Shown here one piece after another: positions 1 through 8,536 of a DNA stretch of 39,631 nt. A program made the translations under genes and the position numbers. The notes under the pieces are model-generated. The model was given only the letters and a program-made list of their open reading frames with translations, searched no databases and was not told where the DNA came from. Source of the DNA: SVEL01 sp045126475 (lineage in GTDB: Bacteria; Bacillota; Clostridia; Lachnospirales; Lachnospiraceae). The stretch lies in contig JBGVOL010000032.1 of assembly GCA_045126475.1 (NCBI GenBank), positions 1 to 39,631 of the forward strand. The letters are read 5' to 3'. Numbering within the stretch: the stretch's first letter is position 1; every line of letters begins with the position of its first letter.

Positions 1-39
1 AAAACGTTACTCAAACATAGTTTTCGAGGCTTATATTAT
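1..39. repeat. Partial copy of a dispersed palindromic element, cut by the window edge
   Basis: This stretch matches, in inverted orientation, the left arm and left flank of the palindrome at 25962-26044. Both share AAAACGTTAC, then TAGTTTTCGAGGC, then TTATATTAT, and differ only in a 6-7 base block in between. The other half would lie beyond the window. It sits about 210 bp downstream of the SleB-like gene and may end its transcript, but the complete structure cannot be seen here. Confidence 0.75.
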
Positions 40-247
40 TGCTTATGCACCTGCTAAGAAAATCTACAAAATCTTTTCAATGCATGTCTGTCTCCTGACG
101 AACCTTCCCTTCTGATTGCTCGAACATATGAAAGACACAAATAATCAAAACAGCGGGAGATATGCCATTAGGAAATTCCAAAATCACTAAGCAGAAGTAA
201 AAATACATTCTGATACCTGCAGGCATTATATATTCACATAATATGAA
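40..247. other. Intergenic stretch with no recognised gene
   Basis: No open frame with a ribosome binding site was found. The only visible structure is the palindrome half at the left edge and a weak 5-bp hairpin near 231-247 just past the stop of the SleB-like gene. Confidence 0.5.
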
Positions 248-1063
248 TTATTTATAAAAGTAGTGGTCTCCGTGTTTGAATAAAAATGTAAGGCTTGTAT
301 TAAACCAACTGTTTGATGATGTTTTCATCGCAAAATACATTGCACCTTCCGAATAGTCCTCGCCTTTAAGGGCTCGGTCAACGCATTCTATGGTAAGCTG
401 GCTTGCTGTGGTCTTGTAGTAGCTTCCACCAGGTCTTGTCGGTGAAAACTGATATGTTCTTCCGTTGTTTGAAAAGACAACTTCTGTAATGGTGCATCCC
501 GATGATAATACCCTGTTGAGAATAACATTGGCAACAAGAATTCTGCCTTTCTCATCCTGGTCGCCTGCCTCTGCCTCAACTATGGTGCAAAGTACTTTAT
601 AATCCTCTTCGGAAAAGTCCACAATGTACTCCGACTGTGCAACTGTCTGACTCTCATTTCCCTGAGCCGATGCAGATACATGCTCAGTCACTTCCTGTAC
701 ACTTTCTTCTTCAGTCAATTTCTGAGTTTCTTTAATATCTTTATCTTCTTCACTATATTCAAGTGATATCGTAACTGACTGCGTCAATTCTACATTTGAA
801 GACACAGCCAGGTAATGCCCGGGGGCACTTCCATCATCGGATACCGACTCCTCTGTGACATTTCCGCCGCTTTGCGGTACATTATTGTCAGCCGTGACCT
901 GAGATACAGCCGCAATACAACATACTGTAGCTGCCACAGCTGCAGTTCCTCCGATAATTCTCTTAAATGTATTATTGTTTGCAGTGTTCTTTTCTTTTGC
1001 CGTAGTAGCAGGATTCTCTTTTGACTTACATAACTTACAAAAAATCTTCTTAATGTAATCCAT
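248..1063 (-). CDS. Membrane-anchored cell-wall hydrolase, SleB/Hydrolase_2 family
   Basis: The 271-residue product has a basic N-terminus, one membrane segment at about residues 36-57, a Ser/Thr/Glu-rich linker to about residue 150, and a C-terminal SleB-type domain at about 152-271. The domain shows the typical IVEAEAGDQDEKGRILVANV block, with E163 and E165 as candidate catalytic acids, and ends in GDHYFYK. SleB-family enzymes cleave spore-cortex or vegetative peptidoglycan; with this anchor it would act outside the cytoplasmic membrane. There is no YpeB partner gene beside it, so a cortex-specific role is not shown. The ATG is preceded by GGAG (AAAGGAGAGCAA). It is monocistronic, with its own promoter at 1141-1170. 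The family is clear; the physiological role is inferred. Confidence 0.85.
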   Translation of the reverse strand: MDYIKKIFCKLCKSKENPATTAKEKNTANNNTFKRIIGGTAAVAATVCCIAAVSQVTADNNVPQSGGNVTEESVSDDGSAPGHYLAVSSNVELTQSVTISLEYSEEDKDIKETQKLTEEESVQEVTEHVSASAQGNESQTVAQSEYIVDFSEEDYKVLCTIVEAEAGDQDEKGRILVANVILNRVLSSGCTITEVVFSNNGRTYQFSPTRPGGSYYKTTASQLTIECVDRALKGEDYSEGAMYFAMKTSSNSWFNTSLTFLFKHGDHYFYK

Positions 1064-1077
1064 TTGCTCTCCTTTCT

Positions 1078-1107
1078 AAGTCGGATTCATTGTCACTCTT
1101 CCGACTT
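1078..1107 (-). promoter_or_regulatory. Hairpin in the 5' leader of the SleB-like gene
   Basis: AAGTCGGA at 1078-1085 pairs exactly with TCCGACTT at 1100-1107. It lies between the promoter at 1141-1170 and the ribosome binding site, directly upstream of the latter. It could affect mRNA stability or translation; no known regulator is recognised. Confidence 0.4.
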
Positions 1108-1140
1108 TAACCATTTCGGTTCAAGATTAACACAGGCCAC

Positions 1141-1170
1141 ATTATATTGTATCCGACAGACAAGTGTCAA
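1141..1170 (-). promoter_or_regulatory. Sigma-A promoter for the SleB-like gene
   Basis: Read on the minus strand there is a perfect -35 TTGACA (1165-1170) and a perfect -10 TATAAT (1141-1146) separated by 18 bp. It faces the hydrolase gene, leaving a leader of about 70 nt. A sigma-A type promoter suggests vegetative rather than strictly sporulation-specific expression. Confidence 0.75.
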
Positions 1171-1408
1171 CACTACCTCTTGATTTTTGGAAGTATTATA
1201 CACCCACATTTTACCATATCAAAGTTATGCTTCTGAAATTTATAACAACTTACCTCTTATTTTAACCCTTTTTTTGTGCAATATGCACATTGTCCTTTTC
1301 CCACGTTAAAGTGTGTCTTATTAACTTTTTTCTTCTAATTTTCGACATTTCATGGTAAAATCATGTTTATAATCAAAAAAAGACCTATGCACGGAGGATT
1401 AAAATATC

Positions 1409-2209
1409 ATGTACCCCGGAGTATTTTCGGCATCAAAAAAGGACGGAACAATATACTTCCGCTCCTCATTTACATATAAGAATAAGCATATAAGCCTTGG
1501 AAGCTTCAGCACTGAGAAAGACGCACACAAAGCATATCTTGAAGCTACAGAAATCATGACATCAAAAAAGGTTATAAAAATAACTGATTATAATAAGAAG
1601 AAACGCTATTTATCTTTTGAAAAATGGGTTATGCTGATTAATCTTAAAGATAACAATATTTACTTTAAAAACCCTATATATCTGCATCCAAAATATTTTG
1701 AATATTATCTTGATAACGACCCGTACGCCCCACTCAAGTTTGATGCCGATGACCTTTTCTTTTATTCCACACACAAAATAATGCGCCGTGGCGGTCATCT
1801 TTTCGTGGCTGATTACGGTATGCAGATAAATATCCTTAACCGCTACGGAATAAAGAATTTTGCAGTTTCCGGCAAGGATTATATATTTGTAAACGATGAC
1901 AATACTGACTTCCGTTATCAGAATATCAAAATAATCAACCGCTATATCGGTGTCACCCTTGATACCTCCAATACGGGACAACCCGTATATGTAACAAAAA
2001 TCCATATAAACGGTGACTATATTGTCGGAAGATACAAATCCGAGACTGATGCTGCCATAGCATATAATAAAGCGGTAAATCTCCTTGCCCAAAAGGGCTG
2101 TAAAATCGCGTATCAGACCAACTATATCGAAAACATGGATTCCTATGAGTATACAAAAGCATATGAGCAAATTAAGATATCAAAAAAGCTAAAGGATTTA
2201 AATTTCTAA
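1409..2209 (+). CDS. Protein with two AP2-like DNA-binding domains around a decayed HNH-like core
   Basis: The product has 266 residues. Residues 1-50 resemble an AP2 domain (YFRSSFTYKNKHISLGSF, then DAHKAYLEA). Residues about 178-230 form a second copy (RYIGVTLDT, then VGRYKSETDAAIAYNKA). The segment just before it, VNDDNTDFRYQNIKIIN, looks like the H-x-D-x-x-DNR-x-x-NL core of phage and homing HNH endonucleases, but the expected histidine is asparagine, so nuclease activity is doubtful. AP2-HNH fusions are known as homing endonucleases; here a DNA-binding role is the more likely inference. GGAGGA lies 10 nt before the ATG. It is the only plus-strand gene in the first 12 kb, stands alone, and its stop codon lies inside a terminator loop. 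The target is unknown. Confidence 0.65.
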   Translation: MYPGVFSASKKDGTIYFRSSFTYKNKHISLGSFSTEKDAHKAYLEATEIMTSKKVIKITDYNKKKRYLSFEKWVMLINLKDNNIYFKNPIYLHPKYFEYYLDNDPYAPLKFDADDLFFYSTHKIMRRGGHLFVADYGMQINILNRYGIKNFAVSGKDYIFVNDDNTDFRYQNIKIINRYIGVTLDTSNTGQPVYVTKIHINGDYIVGRYKSETDAAIAYNKAVNLLAQKGCKIAYQTNYIENMDSYEYTKAYEQIKISKKLKDLNF

Positions 2210-2225
2210 ATCCTTTAGCTTTTTA
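2187..2225. terminator. Bidirectional terminator overlapping the AP2 gene stop codon
   Basis: A perfect 14-bp stem (AGCTAAAGGATTTA at 2187-2200 with its complement at 2207-2220) has a 6-nt loop. T5 follows on the plus strand, and A6 precedes it, which is a T-tract on the minus strand. It can stop both the AP2 gene and the convergent histidine kinase gene. The TAA stop (2207-2209) is part of the right arm, so the last AP2 codons are also terminator sequence. Confidence 0.9.
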
Positions 2226-2233
2226 TACGTGGT

Positions 2234-4363
2234 CTATCGCAATATAATAATTACCTTAAATAAATCATCATCCAGCTTTACCTCAAATGTTCCGCCGCAA
2301 AGCTCCGTAAAGCTTTTTGCTATTGAAAGCCCAAGGCCGTTACCTTCGGAATGTCTTGATTTATCTCCCCTTGTAAACCTTGATAAAATCTCCTGTTCAG
2401 TATAATCAATTTCATATTCTGAAATATTTTTTACTGTAACTTTAAACTCTCCTGCAGTCTGTTCTGCTGAAAGATAAATTCTTGTTCCGGGCATCGAGTA
2501 CTTAAGAGCATTATCAATAACATTCTGGAACACTCTGTAAAGTTTCTGTCCGTTTCCCGTAACAGGTGCCGTATCAACAGAAATCTTTACTCTCAAATCT
2601 TTTCCCGACTCTTCTATCCTGTCGCTCATATCCGATAATACCTGATTAATCAGAACTACTCCGTCAAGCTGTTCCATGGGAACCTGTTCACCGCTTGTTG
2701 CCTTGGCTAAATCAAACACATCTGACACTATATCTTTAAGCCTTGCTGACTTTTCCTCAAGAACTCTTACATAGTCCCGTGCTGCAGGTGGCAACTCTTC
2801 TTTTGACAACAAATCAACATAGCTTATAATAGATGTAAGCGGTGTCTTTAAATCATGGGAAACATTTGCCACAAGCTCTATCTGCATTTTCTCCGCCTCA
2901 ACCTGTTTTGCAACAGACTTCTTAAAGCTTTCAGACAGATTTGCCACCTGATTTAAAACCTTATGATTCTCTCCCTCTAAATTTGTTGTCTGACCATACT
3001 TTCCATTGTAGATAAGGTCAATATTTTCAGAAAGTTTATTGTATATTTTAAGATGCTTATATTCCTTTATGCTTAATGTTATATAAACAAAATTCAACAC
3101 AATTAATACAAGCAATACTACAAATGCGGCAAAATGCATTATATCCGGCATCCAGCCATATGCCAGAATCATTATTACCAGAGCACCGACAAATATATCT
3201 GTCAATAGTACTGCTATATCAGCCATTATCTTCTTTATATACAGTTTCTTTATCTCAGGCAGTGCCCCATATGCACTCTTGTCATATATTTTCTTAACAT
3301 TTTTCACAACAAATTTCTTTGTACCGACAATAATCCTGAATACAAGGCAATCCTTAAAAAATCTTTTGTTTATAAGCTTTTTTATTAAAATACCCGTCTC
3401 ATAATATGCGCAAAGAACTACAAAGAGTATTCCTGCCACATATCCGTACTTTGCCAGTTCGTAATAATCATCAGACAAATCATATGTTCTGTACGAATAA
3501 AACAACGATACCATTATAATCGCCGCCAGAATGACACCTCCGATTACAGCTATATGAACTTCACTGTAACAGCGTTCCCATACGTTAAGTTCCTTCTTAC
3601 CTTCAACGGTTCTTCCGCATTGAATAAGTGAAATAATTGTCATTACTGCAAAAACGCAGGCATAAACTATAAGCGAATCCATTTCCTTCAAAATTTCTTC
3701 ATCCCTTATGGTCTCAATGTTTTCTATGAAGTTGTCAATCACCTCATCTCTCTCCCTGTAGTATCTCATAACCATATCATTTGTGGAGGCTACTCTAATG
3801 GCAAATTTACCGGAATTATCTTTAAGGAACATATACACTTCTTCACTTATCGCCTCTTTTGCCTTAAAGACGTCCAGCTTGTAGATTTCTGCCTGATTAT
3901 ATTCAATACAATACTTAATATCACCTGAAAGAGTGTATTGTATTTCATAGGAACGCCATTCTCCTGTTGTAAACAGGTACTGTACATAGTAATTACCTGT
4001 ACTTCTTATTTCTACCGGTGTATCGGGAAAAGAAGAAAACATTCCTTTTTCATCACCGACAATTACATTAAACTCCTTTGTGCCATTGCCGGTAACATTG
4101 AAATAATACTGTTCTACACCATTAATCCCCTGCTCAATATATGTTTCAACGATTCTATTCAAATAATTCACAAGCTTGATTTGAATTTCCTCTCCCACTT
4201 CAGACACAGGGTATATCACATCGTATGCTTCTTCTTTTTCCTCCCTATACTGTCTAAAATGCTCTGCTATCGCAACAGAATGATATATCATACCTCCCGC
4301 TGAAACAAGTATAAGTACAAATATAATAAACTTTGTAAATCTATTGTAAAGTAACTTCCTCAT
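2234..4363 (-). CDS. Sensor histidine kinase, multi-pass membrane protein
   Basis: The 709-residue product has a membrane segment at about 11-31, an extracytoplasmic region of about 200 residues, then further hydrophobic segments at about 231-249, 270-290, 307-325 and two near 383-430. The kinase core follows: HisKA with VSHDLKTPLTS (phosphoacceptor H503), N-box around N618, and the ATP-lid glycines GNGLGLS at 674-680. It should autophosphorylate on H503 and pass the phosphate to the response regulator encoded directly upstream. The regulator's TAG and this ATG are adjacent (TAGATG), which indicates translational coupling. The many membrane segments before the kinase core are unusual for a simple two-segment sensor. 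The stimulus cannot be deduced. Confidence 0.9.
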   Translation of the reverse strand: MRKLLYNRFTKFIIFVLILVSAGGMIYHSVAIAEHFRQYREEKEEAYDVIYPVSEVGEEIQIKLVNYLNRIVETYIEQGINGVEQYYFNVTGNGTKEFNVIVGDEKGMFSSFPDTPVEIRSTGNYYVQYLFTTGEWRSYEIQYTLSGDIKYCIEYNQAEIYKLDVFKAKEAISEEVYMFLKDNSGKFAIRVASTNDMVMRYYRERDEVIDNFIENIETIRDEEILKEMDSLIVYACVFAVMTIISLIQCGRTVEGKKELNVWERCYSEVHIAVIGGVILAAIIMVSLFYSYRTYDLSDDYYELAKYGYVAGILFVVLCAYYETGILIKKLINKRFFKDCLVFRIIVGTKKFVVKNVKKIYDKSAYGALPEIKKLYIKKIMADIAVLLTDIFVGALVIMILAYGWMPDIMHFAAFVVLLVLIVLNFVYITLSIKEYKHLKIYNKLSENIDLIYNGKYGQTTNLEGENHKVLNQVANLSESFKKSVAKQVEAEKMQIELVANVSHDLKTPLTSIISYVDLLSKEELPPAARDYVRVLEEKSARLKDIVSDVFDLAKATSGEQVPMEQLDGVVLINQVLSDMSDRIEESGKDLRVKISVDTAPVTGNGQKLYRVFQNVIDNALKYSMPGTRIYLSAEQTAGEFKVTVKNISEYEIDYTEQEILSRFTRGDKSRHSEGNGLGLSIAKSFTELCGGTFEVKLDDDLFKVIIILR

Positions 4364-5092
4364 CTACCTTTTTACCTCCTCCATCTTGTAACCCAGCCCC
4401 CACACAACCTTAATATATCTTGGCTCTTTAGGATTTATCTCTATCTTTTCTCTTATATGCCTTATATGCACCATTACAGTATTCTCCACTGCATACCCCT
4501 CCTCATTCCACACATTTCTGTAAATATCCTCCGCCGAAAAAACCCTTCCCGGATTTCTCATAAGAAGTTCCATTATCTTGAACTCAGTGGCTGTCAGTTT
4601 CACATTCTCCCCATCCGCCAACAGCCTCTTATCGTCCAAAAGAAGCTCCAAACCTCCAACAACAATCACGTTCTTTTTTTCCTGTCCAAAGCCTCCTGTG
4701 CCTATTGCACCTAAATGCAGATATCTTCTGAGTCCCGATTTAACTCTTGCTGCCAATTCCATGGGATTATAAGGTTTTGAAATATAGTCATCAGCTCCTA
4801 CACTGAGTCCCAGAACCTTGTCCGTATCCTCTGATTTCGCCGAAAGAACAATTATGGGAATATTCTTTGTCTGGCGAATTTTCATAATGGCTGACAAACC
4901 GTCCATATTAGGCATCATCACATCAATAAGCATTAAATGAATATCATTATCCACCATAGCCTCCAGCGCCTCAATTCCATCATATGCACGGTATATGTTA
5001 TACCCCTCCTTTTCCAATAATCTGGCAATAGCTTCCACAATGTCCCTATCATCATCTACTACCAAAACATTTGCCTTGAAATCTGCATTCAT
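4364..5092 (-). CDS. OmpR/PhoB-family response regulator
   Basis: The 242-residue product has an N-terminal receiver domain with the acidic pocket VVDDDRD, phosphoacceptor D57 (LMLIDVMMP) and switch lysine in SKPYNP, and a C-terminal winged helix at about 150-240 (LTATEFKIMELLMRNPGRVFS, VHIRHIREKIE). It is a cytoplasmic DNA-binding regulator, presumably phosphorylated by the downstream kinase. An AGGAG motif precedes the ATG, and a possible -10 TATACT lies just upstream, but no convincing -35 is visible. No efflux or peptidase gene sits beside the pair, so its regulon is not indicated. Confidence 0.92.
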   Translation of the reverse strand: MNADFKANVLVVDDDRDIVEAIARLLEKEGYNIYRAYDGIEALEAMVDNDIHLMLIDVMMPNMDGLSAIMKIRQTKNIPIIVLSAKSEDTDKVLGLSVGADDYISKPYNPMELAARVKSGLRRYLHLGAIGTGGFGQEKKNVIVVGGLELLLDDKRLLADGENVKLTATEFKIMELLMRNPGRVFSAEDIYRNVWNEEGYAVENTVMVHIRHIREKIEINPKEPRYIKVVWGLGYKMEEVKR

Positions 5093-5130
5093 CTTTCTTT
5101 CTCCTATAGTATACTAATCGTTAATGCAAG

Positions 5131-5160
5131 AAAATCACCCGTTTTTCACCGGGTGATTTT
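5131..5160 (-). terminator. Terminator after tyrS
   Basis: AAAATCACCC (5131-5140) pairs exactly with GGGTGATTTT (5151-5160), extended by a G-C pair at the loop. On the minus strand the stem ends in ATTTTCTT. It separates tyrS from the response regulator gene. Confidence 0.75.
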
Positions 5161-5223
5161 AATATACACTATAATTCTTATAAAAAACTTGTGAAAATTC
5201 TTAAATTTTTCTTAAGATTCGTT

Positions 5224-6444
5224 CTATACCAGAACCAGCTTCTTAAATGATTTCTTTCCCTTCTTCAACAAAACGCCTGCCTTAAGCTGTTCTTCCGTGA
5301 GTACAGCCTTAATATCAGTAATCTTCTCTCCGTCAACAGTTACGCCGCCCTGTTCAACTGCACGTCTTGCCTCTGAGCGTGATGCTGTCATCTCCGCCTT
5401 AACGAGGGCTGTGAGAAGCTCTAATGTTCCGTCAGTCAAATCTTCACTTGTAATTTCAACTGTTGGTGCACTATCTCCGTTACCTGCTCCGAAAAGTGAT
5501 CTTGCAGCTTCCTTTGCCTGATTTGCATCATCTTCACCATGAACGAGTTTTGTAAGCTCATATGCAAGGATTTCCTTTGCCTCGTTAAGTTTGCTTCCTT
5601 CCCACTTATCCATCTCATTTATCTGCTCTAAAGGAAGGAATGTAAGCATTCTTATACACTTAAGAACGTCTGCATCTGCGACATTTCTCCAGTACTGGTA
5701 AAACTCGTATGGTGTAGTCTTCTCTCTGTCAAGCCATACCGCACCTGACTGTGTCTTACCCATCTTCTTACCCTCTGAATTAAGTAAGAGTGTAATAGTC
5801 ATTGCATGTGCGTCCTTACCAAGCTTTCTTCTGATAAGCTCTGTTCCGCCAAGCATATTGCTCCACTGGTCATCACCGCCAAACTCCATATTACATCCGT
5901 ACTTCTGGTACAGCATGTAGAAGTCGTAACTCTGCATAATCATGTAATTGAACTCAAGGAAGCTTAATCCCTTTTCCATTCTCTGCTTGTAACATTCAGC
6001 AGTAAGCATTCTGTTTACAGAGAAATGAGGTCCTACCTCCCTTAATACATCGATGTAATTTAAGTTCATAAGCCAGTCAGCATTGTTTACAAGAATCGCC
6101 TTATCATCTGAGAAGTCAATAAAACGGCTCATCTGTTTCTTAAAGCACTCAACATTATGATTGATTGTCTCTGTTGTCATCATCTGACGCATGTCACTTC
6201 TTCCTGACGGGTCACCAATCTGTGCTGTTCCTCCTCCGATTAACACAATCGGCTTGTTTCCTGCCATCTGAAGTCTCTTCATAAGGCACAGTGCCATAAA
6301 GTGACCTACATGAAGGCTGTCTGCCGTAGGGTCAAAACCAATGTAAAATGTAGCCTTACCCTCATTTACCATCTTTCTTATCTCTTCTTCGTTTGTTACC
6401 TGTGCAATTAATCCTCTTGCAACTAATTCCTCGTAGATACCCAT
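5224..6444 (-). CDS. tyrS: Tyrosyl-tRNA synthetase
   Basis: The 406-residue product, a normal length for bacterial TyrRS, attaches tyrosine to tRNA-Tyr in the cytoplasm. The class I HIGH signature appears as HVGH (about residues 45-48), the KMSKS loop as KMGKT (about 228-232), and the C-terminal S4-like RNA-binding domain covers about the last 65 residues (ASRSEARRAVEQGGVTVDGEKI). The GFDPT, GDPSGR and FGGDDQWSN blocks that contact tyrosine and ATP are intact. The ATG follows AAAGGAGAATAAAAA. It is monocistronic, with a strong promoter at 6851-6878, a T-box leader, and a terminator at 5131-5160. Confidence 0.97.
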   Translation of the reverse strand: MGIYEELVARGLIAQVTNEEEIRKMVNEGKATFYIGFDPTADSLHVGHFMALCLMKRLQMAGNKPIVLIGGGTAQIGDPSGRSDMRQMMTTETINHNVECFKKQMSRFIDFSDDKAILVNNADWLMNLNYIDVLREVGPHFSVNRMLTAECYKQRMEKGLSFLEFNYMIMQSYDFYMLYQKYGCNMEFGGDDQWSNMLGGTELIRRKLGKDAHAMTITLLLNSEGKKMGKTQSGAVWLDREKTTPYEFYQYWRNVADADVLKCIRMLTFLPLEQINEMDKWEGSKLNEAKEILAYELTKLVHGEDDANQAKEAARSLFGAGNGDSAPTVEITSEDLTDGTLELLTALVKAEMTASRSEARRAVEQGGVTVDGEKITDIKAVLTEEQLKAGVLLKKGKKSFKKLVLV

Positions 6445-6521
6445 TTTTTTATTCTCCTTTTTTATATTTTCATAACAAATGAAAACGGATTGTTCGTGCT
6501 TCGCACTTCAAAATCTAAAAA

Positions 6522-6845
6522 AGCCCGTCCTTTATTCTTTCAAATAAAGGACGGGCTGTATTCCCGTGTTACCACCTTAATTCATAGAGTACTCACATAC
6601 TCTACCTTTGCAGGTACTGATTATATTAATTCATAACCAAGACCCTGACACTATAACGGTTGTCTTCCGCTGCAGCCTACTAAAAATCCGGATATTCTTT
6701 CGGTACAGAGCTCATGGATGTATTCATATATAAGTCTTCCCTGCGCCTCTCATCATCCGGCTGCTTTCTGTAGGTATCCCTCACAACTACTTATTCCAAT
6801 CATTGCCTTATAAATATTTACTTAGCCTGTTGTCTGTCACAACTG
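6522..6845 (-). promoter_or_regulatory. T-box riboswitch (tyrosine) upstream of tyrS
   Basis: On the minus strand the leader contains the T-box core AAGGTGGTAACACGGG (6563-6578). It is followed by a perfect 15-bp terminator stem (6522-6536 with 6543-6557) and T6. A 7-bp hairpin at 6585-6604 fits Stem III. Upstream sequence down from about 6845 can form a large Stem I. A UAC triplet at 6720-6722 (GAATACATCC) is a candidate tyrosine specifier, but its assignment needs structure folding. T-boxes read uncharged tRNA and switch from terminator to antiterminator, so tyrS should be induced on tyrosine starvation. Confidence 0.92.
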
Positions 6846-6850
6846 CTTTT

Positions 6851-6878
6851 AGTATAACACCTTTGTTGTTCATGTCAA
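6851..6878 (-). promoter_or_regulatory. Promoter of the tyrS T-box transcript
   Basis: On the minus strand, TTGACA (6873-6878) and TATACT (6851-6856) are 16 bp apart. Initiation would fall near 6844, right at the start of the T-box leader. The promoter begins only 10 bp after the argH stop codon, so tyrS is a separate unit from argH. Confidence 0.8.
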
Positions 6879-6887
6879 GAATATTTT

Positions 6888-8261
6888 CTACTCAGCAAGA
6901 TATTTCTCGTTTATGGTGATAACCTTCTTCATTGCCTCCATGCCCGGAGCTCCGATTGTTGTTCTCTTCTCAACACATGTTTTAAGGCTTATGGCATCAT
7001 ATATGTCATCCTCAAATACAGGACTTATAGCCTTATATTCTTCCAATGTCATATCATCAAGTGCTATGTCCTTCTCAATACAGAATAAAACAAGCTGACC
7101 AACTATACCGTGGGCATCCCTGAAAGGAACTCCCTTTCCAACAAGATAATCTGCCGCATCTGTGGCGTTTGTAAAGCCGTTTTTTGCACTTGACTCCATA
7201 TTATCTTTATTGAATTTCATTGTATCAATCATACCTGTAAAAAGAGAAATGCATCCCTTTGTTGTATCAATGGCATCAAATGTAAGTTCCTTGTCCTCCT
7301 GCATATCTTTATTGTATGCAAGAGGCAGACCCTTCATGGTTGTGAGAAGTGACATAAGCGCACCGTAAACACGTCCCGTCTTTCCTCTTACAAGTTCTGC
7401 AATATCAGGATTCTTTTTCTGTGGCATAATGCTGCTTCCCGTACTGTATGCATCATCAATCTCCACAAACCTGTATTCATTGCTGTTCCATATGATTATC
7501 TCCTCCGAAAAACGGCTTAAATGCATCATAATTGTGGACAATGCACTTAAAAACTCTATGAGATAATCTCTGTCAGACACAGAGTCCATGCTGTTGAGCG
7601 TCGGTCCCTCAAAGCCTAAAAGTGTAGCTGTAAGATTTCTGTCCAACGGGTATGTTGTACCTGCCAGTGCTCCTGAACCTATAGGACAATAATTCATTCT
7701 CTTATATATGTCCTTCAAACGGTCCCTGTCTCTCTTAAACATCTCAAAATATGCTCCGAAATGATGAGCAAGCGTTATAGGCTGTGCCTTCTGAAGATGT
7801 GTAAATCCCGGCATATATGTATCGATATTTTCCTTCATTATCCTATGGATAACATTAAGAAGTTCTTTTAAAAGCCTGTCAACTTCTGTTACCTCATCCC
7901 TTGTGTAAAGCTTCATGTCAAGAGCAACCTGATCATTTCTGCTTCTTCCGGTATGAAGCTTCTTTCCCGGCTCCCCTATTCTTTCTATAAGATTTGACTC
8001 CACAAATGAATGGATATCCTCGCTCTCCTCAGTAATCTCAAGCTTGCCTGATTCAATATCGGCCTTAATAGACTTAAGACCTTCTATAATCTTCTTCATA
8101 TCCTCATCTGAGATTATCCCCACAGCTCCAAGCTGTGTTACGTGAGCAATACTTCCCTCTATATCCTGCTTATAAAACTTTTGGTCAAATGTTATTGACG
8201 CATTAAAATTATGTACTAACTGATTCTCTTCCTTGGTAAATCTTCCGCCCCAAAGCTTCAT
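6888..8261 (-). CDS. argH: Argininosuccinate lyase
   Basis: It cleaves argininosuccinate to arginine and fumarate, the last step of arginine synthesis, in the cytoplasm as a tetramer. The fumarase/aspartase-superfamily signature GSSIMPQKKNPD is present. The TGRSRNDQVALD block and HTHLQ-like segment (PGFTHLQKAQP) are also intact. Start at 8261 gives the family-typical MKLWGGRF; an in-frame ATG at 8273 would add four residues (MQIA), but AGGA is then almost touching it, whereas the inner ATG is about 12 nt from the motif. The gene is separate from argCJB and argG, which lie 14-16 kb away. A moderate promoter is seen at 8328-8356. Confidence 0.96.
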   Translation of the reverse strand: MKLWGGRFTKEENQLVHNFNASITFDQKFYKQDIEGSIAHVTQLGAVGIISDEDMKKIIEGLKSIKADIESGKLEITEESEDIHSFVESNLIERIGEPGKKLHTGRSRNDQVALDMKLYTRDEVTEVDRLLKELLNVIHRIMKENIDTYMPGFTHLQKAQPITLAHHFGAYFEMFKRDRDRLKDIYKRMNYCPIGSGALAGTTYPLDRNLTATLLGFEGPTLNSMDSVSDRDYLIEFLSALSTIMMHLSRFSEEIIIWNSNEYRFVEIDDAYSTGSSIMPQKKNPDIAELVRGKTGRVYGALMSLLTTMKGLPLAYNKDMQEDKELTFDAIDTTKGCISLFTGMIDTMKFNKDNMESSAKNGFTNATDAADYLVGKGVPFRDAHGIVGQLVLFCIEKDIALDDMTLEEYKAISPVFEDDIYDAISLKTCVEKRTTIGAPGMEAMKKVITINEKYLAE

Positions 8262-8327
8262 GGCAATTTGCATTCCTTTCTGTACTTAGATGTTTGGCTC
8301 AAATATTACTTTTACCTCCAGTACCTT

Positions 8328-8356
8328 AGTCTATCATATTTTTCCACTGATAACAA
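8328..8356 (-). promoter_or_regulatory. Possible argH promoter
   Basis: On the minus strand, TTGTTA (8351-8356) and TAGACT (8328-8333) are separated by 17 bp. Both hexamers are only moderate matches. No clear ARG box was seen next to it. Confidence 0.4.
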
Positions 8357-8360
8357 CAAT

Positions 8361-8406
8361 AAAAAGTGTATTGATATGCCTTCCCAAACATATCAATACA
8401 CTTTTT
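8361..8406 (-). terminator. Long perfect hairpin, probable terminator after mscS
   Basis: AAAAAGTGTATTGATATG (8361-8378) pairs exactly over 18 bp with 8389-8406 around a 10-nt loop. On the minus strand the stem ends in CTTTTTATTGTTGTT. It would end transcripts from glgB-mscS, and it overlaps the region just upstream of the proposed argH promoter. Confidence 0.7.
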
Positions 8407-8444
8407 ATACACGCCGGAAAAACCGGTCATCATCCTAAATATAG

Positions 8445-8490
8445 ATTATCTCACGTTAAGCATATTCACGGTCGCTTAACGTGAGATAAT
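8445..8490. repeat. Perfect 16-bp inverted repeat between mscS and argH
   Basis: ATTATCTCACGTTAAG (8445-8460) pairs exactly with 8475-8490 around a 14-nt loop. Neither side carries a clear T-tract, so it does not look like a simple terminator. It may be an RNA processing or stability structure, a protein-binding palindrome or a remnant repeat. Confidence 0.65.
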
Positions 8491-8536
8491 ATTAACATAA
8501 CATTTTTTAATTTTCTCCCCCCTTTTAGGGTGGATT

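Noticed and set aside
8290..8484. 64-residue plus-strand frame between mscS and argH
   Set aside because: It is made largely of the two inverted repeats and has no ribosome binding site.
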